Origin: Thermomicrobiales bacterium
GTDB taxonomy: Bacteria; Chloroflexota; Chloroflexia; Thermomicrobiales; UBA6265
NCBI GenBank assembly: GCA_020853615.1
Contig: JADYYO010000160.1
Span: forward strand, 1-45,965
DNA length: 45,965 nucleotides
Reading direction: 5' to 3'
Of the stretch, positions 18,199 through 27,085 are shown one piece after another. The position numbers and the translations under genes were made by a program. A model generated the notes under the pieces. That model was not told where the DNA came from. It was given only the letters and a program-made list of their open reading frames with translations, and searched no databases. Every line of letters starts with the position of its first letter. The first letter of the stretch is position 1.

Positions 18199-19407
18199 TC
18201 ACGCGCGGTTCCCAAGCACCCCCGTGGCCAGAAACTCCGCGAGCGAAAGCACGACAAGCGCAAGCTGCGCAAGGCCTGTCGCGACTGGCCGGATGTCGAT
18301 GTATTCGTCCGTCCGGTGGACATTTCCGCCGGTCGTCAGACCGAGGCACACCGCCGGAATGCCGGCCGCGATCGGCACATTCGCATCGGTGCTCGAGGCG
18401 TCGAAACTCGCCTCGACGCCGAACGCGGCCAGCGCGCTCGCCGCGATCTTCACGATCGGGCTGTCGACGGCCACCACGCCCGCCGGCCGCTCCCCGATCT
18501 CCTCGATCCGGAACGCCACGCCATCCTCGCGGCTGCTCCGCGCGACGGTGCGCACCACCCGCTCGCTCAGGCGACGCAGCGCCGTCTGATCGGTCGACCG
18601 CAGGTCGAGCAGGCAGGAGGCCGACGGGGCGATGGTGTTGACCGAGACGCCCCCCTCGATCGTGCCGACGTTAAGCGTCGTCTTCGGCGAACGGGGCAGC
18701 GGGACCGCATCGAGCTCGGCGATCAGCCGCGCCAACCCCTGAATCGCATTCGGCCGCCCGAAATCGCCCCAGGAATGCCCGCCAGGGCCGGTCGCAATCA
18801 GGCGATAGCGGCGGCTGCCAACCGCCACATGGGTGACGCGGCCCAGGTTGTGCCCCTCCAGCGCGATCACCGCGCCGATCTCTGGCCGCTCCGCCATTAC
18901 CTCCCGGATCCCGCGCAGATTGCCCAGCCCCTCTTCGCCGACGTTCCCCGTCAGCAGCAGGTCGACGGCGGGCGCCTCTCCCGCCGCTGCCAGCGCCTCG
19001 CGGAGCTTGATCACGGCCGCGACCGCGACGCTGTTGTCGCCGATCCCCGGGCCATGCAGCCGGTCGTCGCCCCGCCAGACATGAAGCGGCGTCTCCCGCG
19101 GAAAGACGGTGTCAATGTGGGCCGCGATCAGGAGCGGGCGCGCGCCAGCGCCCGGCGAAAGACGCCCCGGGATCGTGGCCACGACATCGCCGAGATCATC
19201 CCGCGTCGTCGCCAGCTCCTCGGCCGCGAACTTCTGCTCGACAAACCGCGATTTCTCCGCTTCGTCGCCGGTCGGCGACGGGATGGCGGCAATCTCCGCC
19301 GTGAGGTCGAGCACCTCCGCGGTAACGGACTCCGCCGCGGCCCGCACCGCCGCGATGCGCTCGGGAGAGGCAAGGATCACAGGGGCTCCGGCTCGATGTT
19401 CGGTCAC
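18199..19407 (-). CDS. M20 family metallopeptidase (zinc-dependent amino/carboxypeptidase or deacylase)
   Basis: The 402-residue protein has the M20 two-zinc layout: IAAHIDTV (His and Asp ligand), GPGIGDNSVA (bridging Asp), GNVGEEGLGN (catalytic Glu and ligand Glu), ALEGHNLGR, and a C-terminal GNVHRTDEY with the last His ligand. A dimerisation domain lies between. Such enzymes cleave peptides or remove acyl groups in the cytoplasm; the exact substrate is not evident. I take the GTG at 19407 because the frame further upstream (to 19605) encodes an unlikely peptide across the promoter region shared with sdhA. No strong ribosome binding site is visible, so the start is uncertain. It is the first gene of a likely operon with dinG and glpX. 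Confidence 0.85.
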   Translation of the reverse strand: MTEHRAGAPVILASPERIAAVRAAAESVTAEVLDLTAEIAAIPSPTGDEAEKSRFVEQKFAAEELATTRDDLGDVVATIPGRLSPGAGARPLLIAAHIDTVFPRETPLHVWRGDDRLHGPGIGDNSVAVAAVIKLREALAAAGEAPAVDLLLTGNVGEEGLGNLRGIREVMAERPEIGAVIALEGHNLGRVTHVAVGSRRYRLIATGPGGHSWGDFGRPNAIQGLARLIAELDAVPLPRSPKTTLNVGTIEGGVSVNTIAPSASCLLDLRSTDQTALRRLSERVVRTVARSSREDGVAFRIEEIGERPAGVVAVDSPIVKIAASALAAFGVEASFDASSTDANVPIAAGIPAVCLGLTTGGNVHRTDEYIDIRPVATGLAQLALVVLSLAEFLATGVLGNRA

Positions 19408-19573
19408 AGCCGACTGACGGTCAACCGGTGACGCCACGCCAACGACGCGATCACGACCGTTTCCACGCTGCAACGCTAAGGATAGCATCACCTCGGCCGC
19501 CATCCCCGCCGGGGCGCGCAGCACTCGCGAATACCCGGGCCGCGGTGCCGCGCCTTTGAAAACTGGCAAAGAC

Positions 19574-19602
19574 TTCACGCAATTGCCGGAAACCCCTACA
19601 CT
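19574..19602 (+). promoter_or_regulatory. Candidate promoter for sdhAB
   Basis: TTCACG at 19574-19579 and TACACT at 19597-19602 are separated by 17 bases. Transcription would begin near 19609, giving a leader of roughly 97 bases that contains a CCCGG/CCGGG hairpin near 19633. The intergenic space from 19408 to 19705 holds nothing else that I recognise. Confidence 0.5.
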
Positions 19603-19705
19603 CATCGCAGAATGTTGGGTGCCGGTCCGACCCCGGGCTCGAACCGGGCCCAGCCGCCGCGCAGACGCGCTGGCCGGTTCAGCATCGTCGAACGGAGAAC
19701 CCGAC

Positions 19706-21436
<1,731 letters not shown>

Positions 21437-21513
21437 GCGCGCCGTTCGGCAATCGCATGGATCGTTTGGGAACACATTAACCGCCACGATCGGCGGCGCT
21501 CGAGGAGAATCCC

Positions 21514-22212
21514 GTGGACTATGTCTTTCGCATCAAGCGCTACGATCCCGATGTCGATGTCAAACCGCATTTCGAGGAGTACACCCTCGACCTCGCGCCG
21601 ACCGACCGCGTGCTCGACGGCCTGAACGAGATCAAGTGGCACCATGACGGCACGCTGACCTACCGCCGCTCCTGCGCCCACGGCGTCTGCGGCTCCGATG
21701 CCATGCGCATCAACGGCCGCAACTACCTCGCCTGCAAGACGCTGATGAAGGAGTTCGGCAAGAAGATCACCCTCGAGCCGCTCGTCGGCTTTCGGGTGAT
21801 CAAGGACCTCGTCGTCGACATGGAGGATTTCTTCGCCGGCTACCGCTCGATCAAGCCCTACCTGATCGCCGGTGAAGCGCCGGCTGGCGCCGAGCGGCGG
21901 CAGACGCCGGAGGAACTGGCGCGCTACGAGGGCGCCACCAAGTGCATCCTCTGCGCGGCGTGCACCTCGTCCTGCCCGATCACCTGGGCGAACGAAACGT
22001 TCGTCGGGCCGGCGGCGATCGTCAACGCCGCCCGCTTCATCTACGACAGCCGCGACGAGGGGGCGGCCGAGCGGCTGCGCATCCTCAACACGAACACGGG
22101 CGTCTGGCGCTGCCGCACGGTCTTCAACTGCACGGAAGCCTGCCCGCGCGACATCGAAGTGACGAACACCATCGAAGATGTGAAGCGCACCCTGCTCCTC
22201 GAGCAGGTCTGA
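21514..22212 (+). CDS. sdhB: Succinate dehydrogenase iron-sulfur subunit
   Basis: SdhB carries electrons from SdhA through three clusters to the quinone site. The 232 residues have [2Fe-2S] ligands Cys54, Cys59 and Cys74, with Asp62 where a third Cys often sits; E. coli SdhB also uses Asp there. The [4Fe-4S] motif is C144-x2-C-x2-C-x3-CP. The [3Fe-4S] region has Cys200, Cys206 and Cys210. The start is GTG at 21514 with GAGGAG upstream. The membrane anchors sdhC and sdhD are not on either side. Confidence 0.96.
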   Translation: MDYVFRIKRYDPDVDVKPHFEEYTLDLAPTDRVLDGLNEIKWHHDGTLTYRRSCAHGVCGSDAMRINGRNYLACKTLMKEFGKKITLEPLVGFRVIKDLVVDMEDFFAGYRSIKPYLIAGEAPAGAERRQTPEELARYEGATKCILCAACTSSCPITWANETFVGPAAIVNAARFIYDSRDEGAAERLRILNTNTGVWRCRTVFNCTEACPRDIEVTNTIEDVKRTLLLEQV

Positions 22213-22234
22213 TCGGCGCCCGGCGGACTCCCGC

Positions 22235-22651
22235 ATGACGGCTGAGCGGATCTGGTCCTGGCTCCTGACGCCGCCGGCGCTTGCCGGGGTCGTCGATCCG
22301 TTTGCCATCGTCTATGCGGTCGTCTTTGTCGCCGGGTTCGTCCTCTCGGCCTACGCCGCCGGTCCTGGTGGCGCAATGCTCCGGGCGCGCATCGGCAGGT
22401 CGCTCGACATCGACCGCTGGGCAAAGACCGGGATGGGCATCTTCGGAGCCGGGCTCGTCTTCCTCGGCGCGCGCCTGCTCCAGATCAACCCGATGGGGTT
22501 CGGCGCGCCGATCTGGATGGTCGGGGCGACGCTCGTGCTCCTCGTCGCCCTCATCCGCCTCCGGCGCTCCTGGCGGGCTGGCGCAGCCACCGAGGCCCCC
22601 GAACGGGTCGAACACCACCCCCTCGACCGCGCCGGAGCCTGCTCTGCCTGA
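22235..22651 (+). CDS. Small membrane protein downstream of sdhB
   Basis: The 138-residue protein has three probable membrane helices (about residues 21-41, 69-87 and 92-109) and a short charged C-terminus. It lies 22 bases after sdhB, so it is probably cotranscribed. It is not an obvious SdhC or SdhD: the only histidines are two near the C-terminus, outside the membrane, so a haem-ligating helix is missing. I recognise no family. Confidence 0.65.
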   Translation: MTAERIWSWLLTPPALAGVVDPFAIVYAVVFVAGFVLSAYAAGPGGAMLRARIGRSLDIDRWAKTGMGIFGAGLVFLGARLLQINPMGFGAPIWMVGATLVLLVALIRLRRSWRAGAATEAPERVEHHPLDRAGACSA

Positions 22652-22675
22652 TGCAATTATGGGGAATGTGACGAA

Positions 22676-22702
22676 CGCCCCGCTCCATTTCGGGACGGGG
22701 CG
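22676..22702. terminator. Strong hairpin ending the SRP RNA and the sdh transcript
   Basis: CGCCCCG at 22676-22682 pairs with CGGGGCG at 22696-22702, extended by TCC/GGA inside, with one bulged C. It lies between the convergent sdhB-side gene and the SRP RNA gene, and could stop transcription in both directions. There is no run of T after it on either strand. Confidence 0.5.
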
Positions 22703-22711
22703 CTCATGAAC

Positions 22712-22978
22712 GACCGTGCACCTCTTGTCGATCCAGGCGATCCGGCTTCTCAGCGATCGCTGGCTCCGGTCAGGCTTCCCCGCATCACCCGAAGCCCTCG
22801 GTTTACGGCTGCTACCTTCCGGTCCTGACCGGGTTCGCCGCACTCCGCCGCGCGGGACCTTTCCTTCAACACCGCGTGCCGCTGCCAGCCCCGAAGCGCC
22901 GGACCTCGAAGAGGAGTTCAACCCCGCTAAGGCGGGTTGCGGGTTCAGGGCACCGCCAGCTCCCCATCTAGCACGGTC
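22712..22978 (-). ncRNA. ffs: Signal recognition particle RNA, large bacterial type
   Basis: The minus strand carries the universal SRP core: the GGAA tetraloop (22817-22820) inside GACCGGAAGGTAGCAGCCG, which binds the Ffh protein. Near the 5' end are Alu-domain signatures of the large type found in Gram-positives and some other phyla: GTGCTAGATGGGGAG, GCGGTGCCCTG and CCGCCTTAGCGGGGTTGAA. The two ends close with ACCGTGC (plus 22971-22977) pairing to GCACGGT (plus 22713-22719), which sets the length at about 267 bases. With Ffh the RNA targets membrane and secreted proteins. Ends are accurate to a few bases. Confidence 0.95.
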
Positions 22979-22984
22979 ACGACA

Positions 22985-23014
22985 ATTTTAGTCCCGGCAG
23001 CACCCCCGCGTCAA
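22985..23014 (-). promoter_or_regulatory. Promoter of the SRP RNA gene
   Basis: On the minus strand TTGACG (plus 23009-23014) and TAAAAT (plus 22985-22990) are 18 bases apart. Both match the consensus at five of six positions, the best pair in the window. The expected start, about 22978, agrees with the 5' end of the RNA found from base pairing. Confidence 0.75.
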
Positions 23015-23033
23015 AGTCAGCAGAGCCGCGGCG

Positions 23034-23384
23034 TTAACGGCCGCACATCAGCGGCCACGTTTCCGGCTGAGGCCCGGCGTCGCCCATCTCGGGGTTCTGC
23101 GACAGCCGCCGTAGCACCCTCACGGTCAGATCATCACAGCAGCGGACCTGGCACGAGAGGCGCATGTTCTCTTCCCGATCGCCAATTGAGGCGAGTTTGG
23201 CCTCTTCCGCCTCGGTCATTGGCCCGGGGTCGCCATCCAGAATCTGCACCCTGCAGGTCGTGCAGCGGGCGTTGCCGCCGCAGCGATGCAGGATATCGAT
23301 CCCCGCGCCCATGATCGCCAGCACCAGCCGCTGCCCATCCTCCGCGGTCGTGCGGCCGATGCCGTCTACCTGAATCGTCGCCAA
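23034..23384 (-). CDS. [2Fe-2S] ferredoxin
   Basis: The 116-residue protein matches the plant-type/adrenodoxin-like fold: HRCGGNARCTTC gives three cluster cysteines (35, 41, 44) and LSCQVRC gives the fourth (Cys78). An extra Cys follows at 82-83 and one more near the C-terminus. It should carry one electron at a time to or from a partner that is not evident here. The start is TTG at 23384, preceded by GGAGGA six bases away. It is a single gene, transcribed in the same direction as the SRP RNA just below it, whose promoter begins 20 bases after the stop codon. Confidence 0.88.
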   Translation of the reverse strand: MATIQVDGIGRTTAEDGQRLVLAIMGAGIDILHRCGGNARCTTCRVQILDGDPGPMTEAEEAKLASIGDREENMRLSCQVRCCDDLTVRVLRRLSQNPEMGDAGPQPETWPLMCGR

Positions 23385-23451
23385 CGCCGTCCTCCCCGAA
23401 CGCCCCTACAACGTCACGCCGCGTCGCGCGGCATGCCATCACCTATTCGAA

Positions 23452-23874
23452 TCACGCGTGAAAGTGCGGCCCGCCCACCAACTTCTGCCGGAATCGCTCC
23501 GAGAACTCCGCCGCGTGGGGTCCCGCCAGCACAACCGAGCCGGCATGCCCGCGCCGTGATGTCCCCGTGATGAACGGGTAGACAATCGCCCCGGCGACGA
23601 AACGCCGCTCGGCGTAGAAGATTTCGACACTGATGCGCGCGAAGATGCCGAATGCGACTTCGTCGACCTCCAGTAGGTCAGAGAGCGGACGGTCGACCCA
23701 GAACTGCAGCGTCACATGGTGATCTTCGAGCGCTGGCTCGCCAATCAGATGCGCGTCGGCAATATCCCCAACCAACCGCTCGGCCTCGATCGCGAAGTGG
23801 ATGTTCGCGTCAGTGTCTTCGCTCCATCCCTCGCCGTAGCGCGCCGTCAGTACCGCGAGGATATCATCGATCAT
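23452..23874 (-). CDS. Conserved-looking protein of unknown function
   Basis: The 140-residue protein is acidic, soluble and has no signal peptide or membrane helix. It looks like an alpha/beta domain, with strands around HHVTLQFWVDR and FARISVEIFYAERRFVAGAIVYPFI, and ends in HFHA. It contains no cysteines. A TATAGA at plus 23927 region on the minus strand may be a -10 box. I recognise no family. It starts 183 bases from the divergent small Zn-ribbon gene. Confidence 0.6.
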   Translation of the reverse strand: MIDDILAVLTARYGEGWSEDTDANIHFAIEAERLVGDIADAHLIGEPALEDHHVTLQFWVDRPLSDLLEVDEVAFGIFARISVEIFYAERRFVAGAIVYPFITGTSRRGHAGSVVLAGPHAAEFSERFRQKLVGGPHFHA

Positions 23875-24057
23875 CCGGCAGCCATGCCCTCCTGTTCCTG
23901 CCCGCTGCCCGTGCGCCTCCTGGTTCTATACCATTGACTTGGCCAGTTGCGCATGCGATCTCGTCCCGACCCCGTGTCGGGCGATCACAGCGCCACGGGC
24001 ATCCAGTTCTGGTACCCTGTCGGCGGAGATGGTCGTCGCCAGGAAGGAGCGTTCCGG

Positions 24058-24327
24058 GTGGTGCAGCGGGTTCTCGATTGGGTCTTGAAGCGGGAGCGGC
24101 TGGAGCCCACCGTACCGGAGTGCCCGATGCATCACGTGCCGATGCAGATGCGCGGCTTGGTCGGCGCTCCAACCCGGTTCGACTACCAGACGGAACAGAC
24201 CTATACGGTCATCTACTTTTGCCCGGTCCCCGGCTGCGACGAGACGGCCGAGGGTCGCGTCGCCAGGACGCAGATCCCCGTCCCGGGCGCTTCACCCCGG
24301 CGGCCGGCCTACTCCCGGCGCATCTGA
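24058..24327 (+). CDS. Small putative zinc-binding protein
   Basis: The 89-residue protein has two paired-cysteine knuckles: ECPMHHVPM near residue 21 and YFCPVPGCDE near residue 53, as in many small zinc ribbons. The rest is basic. The GTG at 24058 is chosen because AAGGAG stands eight bases upstream; a longer frame from 23947 lacks a ribosome binding site. The function is unknown, and the zinc site is an inference from the Cys/His spacing. Confidence 0.5.
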   Translation: MVQRVLDWVLKRERLEPTVPECPMHHVPMQMRGLVGAPTRFDYQTEQTYTVIYFCPVPGCDETAEGRVARTQIPVPGASPRRPAYSRRI

Positions 24328-24351
24328 GCCCAACAGCACCATGCGGACGCA

Positions 24352-24438
24352 GTGTCATCCTGAACGCAGTGCAGGATCTCGGCGTCCCGGATCATCGCGT
24401 CCCCCGGCGTCGCGATGCGTCGTGCCTCCGCATGACAC
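24352..24438. repeat. Intergenic repeat with GTGTCAT/ATGACAC ends
   Basis: The segment starts GTGTCATCCTGAACGCAGTG, continues into AGGATCTCG and ends GCATGACAC, with the outer seven bases (24352-24358 and 24432-24438) forming a perfect inverted repeat. This resembles the short 'GTCATCCTGAGCG..AGGATCTC' elements scattered between genes in many GC-rich genomes. A related fragment occurs at about 43675. Confidence 0.5.
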
Positions 24439-24467
24439 GAGGTGCGCACGCCGTTGAAGGCCATGCG

Positions 24468-25010
24468 TCAGCCGATGTTTTCGCCCTGATAGATCCCGTC
24501 ATAGCCGCGCGCGGTTGGCAGGTCGAGCGTCAAGAAAACGAGTTGCATCAGCCGCGCGTCTCTCGCGATCCGTAGCCCGTCCGCCGCCTCGACAATCAGC
24601 AGCGCGGTCGAACGCCCGCGGTACCCCGCGTCCCACACGGCAGTGCCTAGCGTGGCGCCGCAGCGGCAGAGACTCGAACGGGGCCGTCCCAGCGCCATGA
24701 GATCGTTCGGCAGCGCGACGACTTCATTGAACAGCACCTGATATGCACCGCGCTCCAGATCGAGCCAGCCGTCGGCATCGAACGGGAGCGCGCGCGTCTC
24801 GGGGAGCCTACGCTCGGCGTTCGTCCGGCCGAGCGCGCCTCGCCCCTCGAGCCGGCTCACCTGCGCGACGCTCAGGTCGAAGCCGTTCGGCTGCAATTGC
24901 TCGTCGAGATCGAGGTAGCCGGCGACCAGCGGTGGATCGGCCTGCATCCGCTCCTGCAACGCCTCACGCCCCAGCGCCCCACCAATCGCCTGGCCGAGCC
25001 CCTCCACCAC
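24468..25010 (-). CDS. dUTPase/dCTP deaminase family protein
   Basis: The 180-residue protein carries the family signature: LQPNGFDLSV near the N-terminus, GAYQVLFNEVVALP, RSSLCRCGATLGTAVWDAGYRGRSTALL with the presumed active-site Asp, and a C-terminal MQLVFLTL strand. These enzymes hydrolyse dUTP to dUMP or deaminate dCTP, so they keep uracil out of DNA and supply dUMP for thymidylate synthesis. Which reaction it performs is not clear; the WDAGYRG context fits the dUTPase side. The start is GTG at 25010, sharing one base with the Rieske gene stop and preceded by AGGAGG, so it is coupled to the end of the suf operon. Confidence 0.8.
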   Translation of the reverse strand: MVEGLGQAIGGALGREALQERMQADPPLVAGYLDLDEQLQPNGFDLSVAQVSRLEGRGALGRTNAERRLPETRALPFDADGWLDLERGAYQVLFNEVVALPNDLMALGRPRSSLCRCGATLGTAVWDAGYRGRSTALLIVEAADGLRIARDARLMQLVFLTLDLPTARGYDGIYQGENIG

Positions 25011-25339
25011 TACTCCTCCTCCCGCCGCGCGACCAGCACCGTGTCGCCATCGGTGCGCACCTCGTAGGTCTCGGCCGGGACGACGACGGGAAAGTTCGCG
25101 GGGAGCCCGGTCCGGATCTCGAAGGCCCCGCCGTGCAACGGGCACTCGATCTCGTCGCCGATCACCTCGCCATCGGAGAGCGACGCGTCCTGGTGCGTGC
25201 AGATGTCGCAGAGCGCGTAATAGTCCCCTTCGAAATTGATCAGGACCACCGGATCGTCGCCAACCTCGACGTACATCAACTCGCCGGGCGCCAGATCGCT
25301 CGTCTTCGCCACGGCATACCAAGTTCGGTCGTCTGTCAC
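25010..25339 (-). CDS. Rieske [2Fe-2S] ferredoxin of the suf operon
   Basis: This 109-residue protein is a stand-alone Rieske domain: CTH (Cys47, His49) and CPLH (Cys66, His69) bind the cluster. It resembles the ferredoxin subunit of non-haem iron oxygenases, yet no oxygenase is nearby. Its place directly after sufU suggests a role in cluster assembly or electron supply to it, an arrangement I recall from other suf operons; the function is not proven. The GTG at 25339 is chosen because GAGGA lies upstream and the longer frame runs into sufU. Confidence 0.87.
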   Translation of the reverse strand: MTDDRTWYAVAKTSDLAPGELMYVEVGDDPVVLINFEGDYYALCDICTHQDASLSDGEVIGDEIECPLHGGAFEIRTGLPANFPVVVPAETYEVRTDGDTVLVARREEE

Positions 25340-25364
25340 ACCATCCTCATGGGTCGATATCGGC

Positions 25365-25754
25365 TCAGAGCGCCTCGTCGGCCGGGGACACGCCATAGAT
25401 GCCCGCCTTGAGCACCTTGAGGCCGAGCATGGCGCATTTCATCCGCGCGGGGCTGATCGGCACCCCCAACTCCTCGAGCATGTCATCCCGGCTGATCGCC
25501 TTGACCTCGTCCAGGGGCCGCCCCTCAACCATTTCGGTCAGCATCGAGGCCGCCGCCTGGCTGATCGCGCAGCCCCGCCCCGAGAAGCGAATCTCCGTCA
25601 CCCGCTCGCCGTCGGTCCGCACGTCGATCCGGATCTCGTCCCCGCAGAGCGGGTTGACATCCTCATAGGTGAAGTCGGAGGGCTCGAGGGTGCCCTTGTT
25701 GCGCGGGTTGCGCGAGTGGTCGAGGATCGCCTCCCGGTAGACGCTGTCACTCAT
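25365..25754 (-). CDS. sufU: SufU-type Fe-S cluster assembly protein
   Basis: SufU accepts persulfide sulfur from SufS, in Gram-positive type SUF systems acting as a zinc-dependent sulfurtransferase. The 129 residues have Cys37 and Asp39 (NPLCGDE), Cys62 (GRGCAIS) and Cys107 (MKCAMLG), the ligands expected for the zinc/sulfur site. The fit to this sufS-sufU pair is exact, with sufS ending 18 bases upstream. The start is ATG at 25754. Confidence 0.93.
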   Translation of the reverse strand: MSDSVYREAILDHSRNPRNKGTLEPSDFTYEDVNPLCGDEIRIDVRTDGERVTEIRFSGRGCAISQAAASMLTEMVEGRPLDEVKAISRDDMLEELGVPISPARMKCAMLGLKVLKAGIYGVSPADEAL

Positions 25755-25772
25755 GGCCCATGGCCCTCTGGC

Positions 25773-27026
25773 TTACGCGGCAAAGATCGCGCGAGCCCGG
25801 TGCAGAGCCGAGAGCAGGCGATCGATGTCCTCGTCGACGTTGTACAGATAGAACGACGCCCGCGTCGTCGCCGGCACGCCGAGCCACTGCATCAGCGGCT
25901 GGCAGCAGTGGTGCCCGGCGCGCACCGCGACATTCTCCTCGTTCAGGATAGCCGCCACATCGTGCGGGTGGATATCGCCGAGCGTGAAGGAGATGACGCC
26001 CGCATGCACCGCCGGGTCTGCCGGGCCGTAGATCGTCAGATCCGGCACTTCGCGTAGCGCCTCGAGCGCGCGCGCTGTCAGCGCCCGCTCGTGCGCGGCG
26101 ATGTGCTCCATACCGACCGCCTGCAGGTACTCGATGGCCGCGCCAAGCCCGACCGCGTCGGCGACCGCTGGCGTTCCCGCCTCAAAGCGCGCCGGCACGT
26201 CGGCCCAGGTCGACTGCTCCAGCGTCACCTTGCGGATCATGCCGCCACCGCCCAGGGCCGGCGGCATCGCCTCCAGCAGCGCCCGCTTCCCATAGAGCGC
26301 GCCCGAGCCCATCGGCCCGAGCATCTTGTGGCCCGAGAAGGCGAGGAAATCGGCGTCGAGCGCCTGCACGTCGACCGGCATGTGCGGCACGCTCTGCGCG
26401 CCGTCGAGCATGACGACCGCCCCGGCATCGTGCGTCAGGCGGATCATCTCGGCCGCCGGGTTGATCGTGCCCAGGCCGTTCGAGACGTGCGGGAAGGCGA
26501 CCAGCTTCGGCTGCTCGGCCAGCAACCCGCGATAGTGGTCGAGGTCGAGCTGCCCATCCGGGGTGAGCCGCACCGCCGCGACGCGCGCGCCTCGCTCCTC
26601 CGCCAGAAGCTGCCAGGGAACAATGTTGGAGTGGTGGTCCATCGTCGTCACGACGATCAGGTCGCCCGCGCCGATGTTGCGCCGTCCCCAGCTCTGCGCC
26701 ACGAGGTTGATCGCCTCGGTCGCGTTGCGCACAAAGATCACCTCGCGCGGCGAGGCGGCGTTGATGAAGTCCGCGACCGTCGCGCGCGCCGCCTCGTACT
26801 GCGCCGTGGCCCGCTCCGAGAGGTCATAGACACCGCGATGGATGTTGGCGTTCGTCTCGCGGTAGTAGCGGTCGAGCGCCTCGATGACGCTGATCGGCTT
26901 CTGGGAGCTGGCCGCGCTGTCGAGATAGACGAGCCGCTGGCCCCGCGCATTGACGCTGGAGAGGATCGGGAAATCGTCTCGAACCTCCGTCCAGTCGGTG
27001 GCGCTCCCCATCGCGGATGTGATCAT
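25773..27026 (-). CDS. sufS: Cysteine desulfurase SufS
   Basis: This PLP enzyme takes sulfur from cysteine as a persulfide and passes it to SufU. In 417 residues it has the PLP Lys234 in SGHKMLGP, TTMDHHSNIVPW, and the active-site Cys374 in RAGHHCCQP. The Cys-Cys pair at 374-375 is a minor oddity (family usually CA). The ATG at 27026 is used, with AAGGAA about nine bases upstream. It follows sufD after 59 bases and precedes sufU. Confidence 0.95.
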   Translation of the reverse strand: MITSAMGSATDWTEVRDDFPILSSVNARGQRLVYLDSAASSQKPISVIEALDRYYRETNANIHRGVYDLSERATAQYEAARATVADFINAASPREVIFVRNATEAINLVAQSWGRRNIGAGDLIVVTTMDHHSNIVPWQLLAEERGARVAAVRLTPDGQLDLDHYRGLLAEQPKLVAFPHVSNGLGTINPAAEMIRLTHDAGAVVMLDGAQSVPHMPVDVQALDADFLAFSGHKMLGPMGSGALYGKRALLEAMPPALGGGGMIRKVTLEQSTWADVPARFEAGTPAVADAVGLGAAIEYLQAVGMEHIAAHERALTARALEALREVPDLTIYGPADPAVHAGVISFTLGDIHPHDVAAILNEENVAVRAGHHCCQPLMQWLGVPATTRASFYLYNVDEDIDRLLSALHRARAIFAA

Positions 27027-27085
27027 GGTTCGATTCCTTTGCGCGGCCGGGGCGCTGACGCACCCTGGCCGCTCGGGTTGCCGGA

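Noticed and set aside
19624-19650. A GGCTCGAACC stretch that resembles a tRNA T-arm
   Set aside because: There is no matching acceptor stem, anticodon arm or D-arm around it; it is a short hairpin in the sdhA leader.
22235-22651. SdhC or SdhD for the gene after sdhB
   Set aside because: No histidine falls inside a membrane helix, and the helix count and charge do not fit the anchor families.
22716-22991. A 91-codon open frame on the plus strand
   Set aside because: It lies over the SRP RNA gene, and RNA structure explains this sequence much better than a protein.
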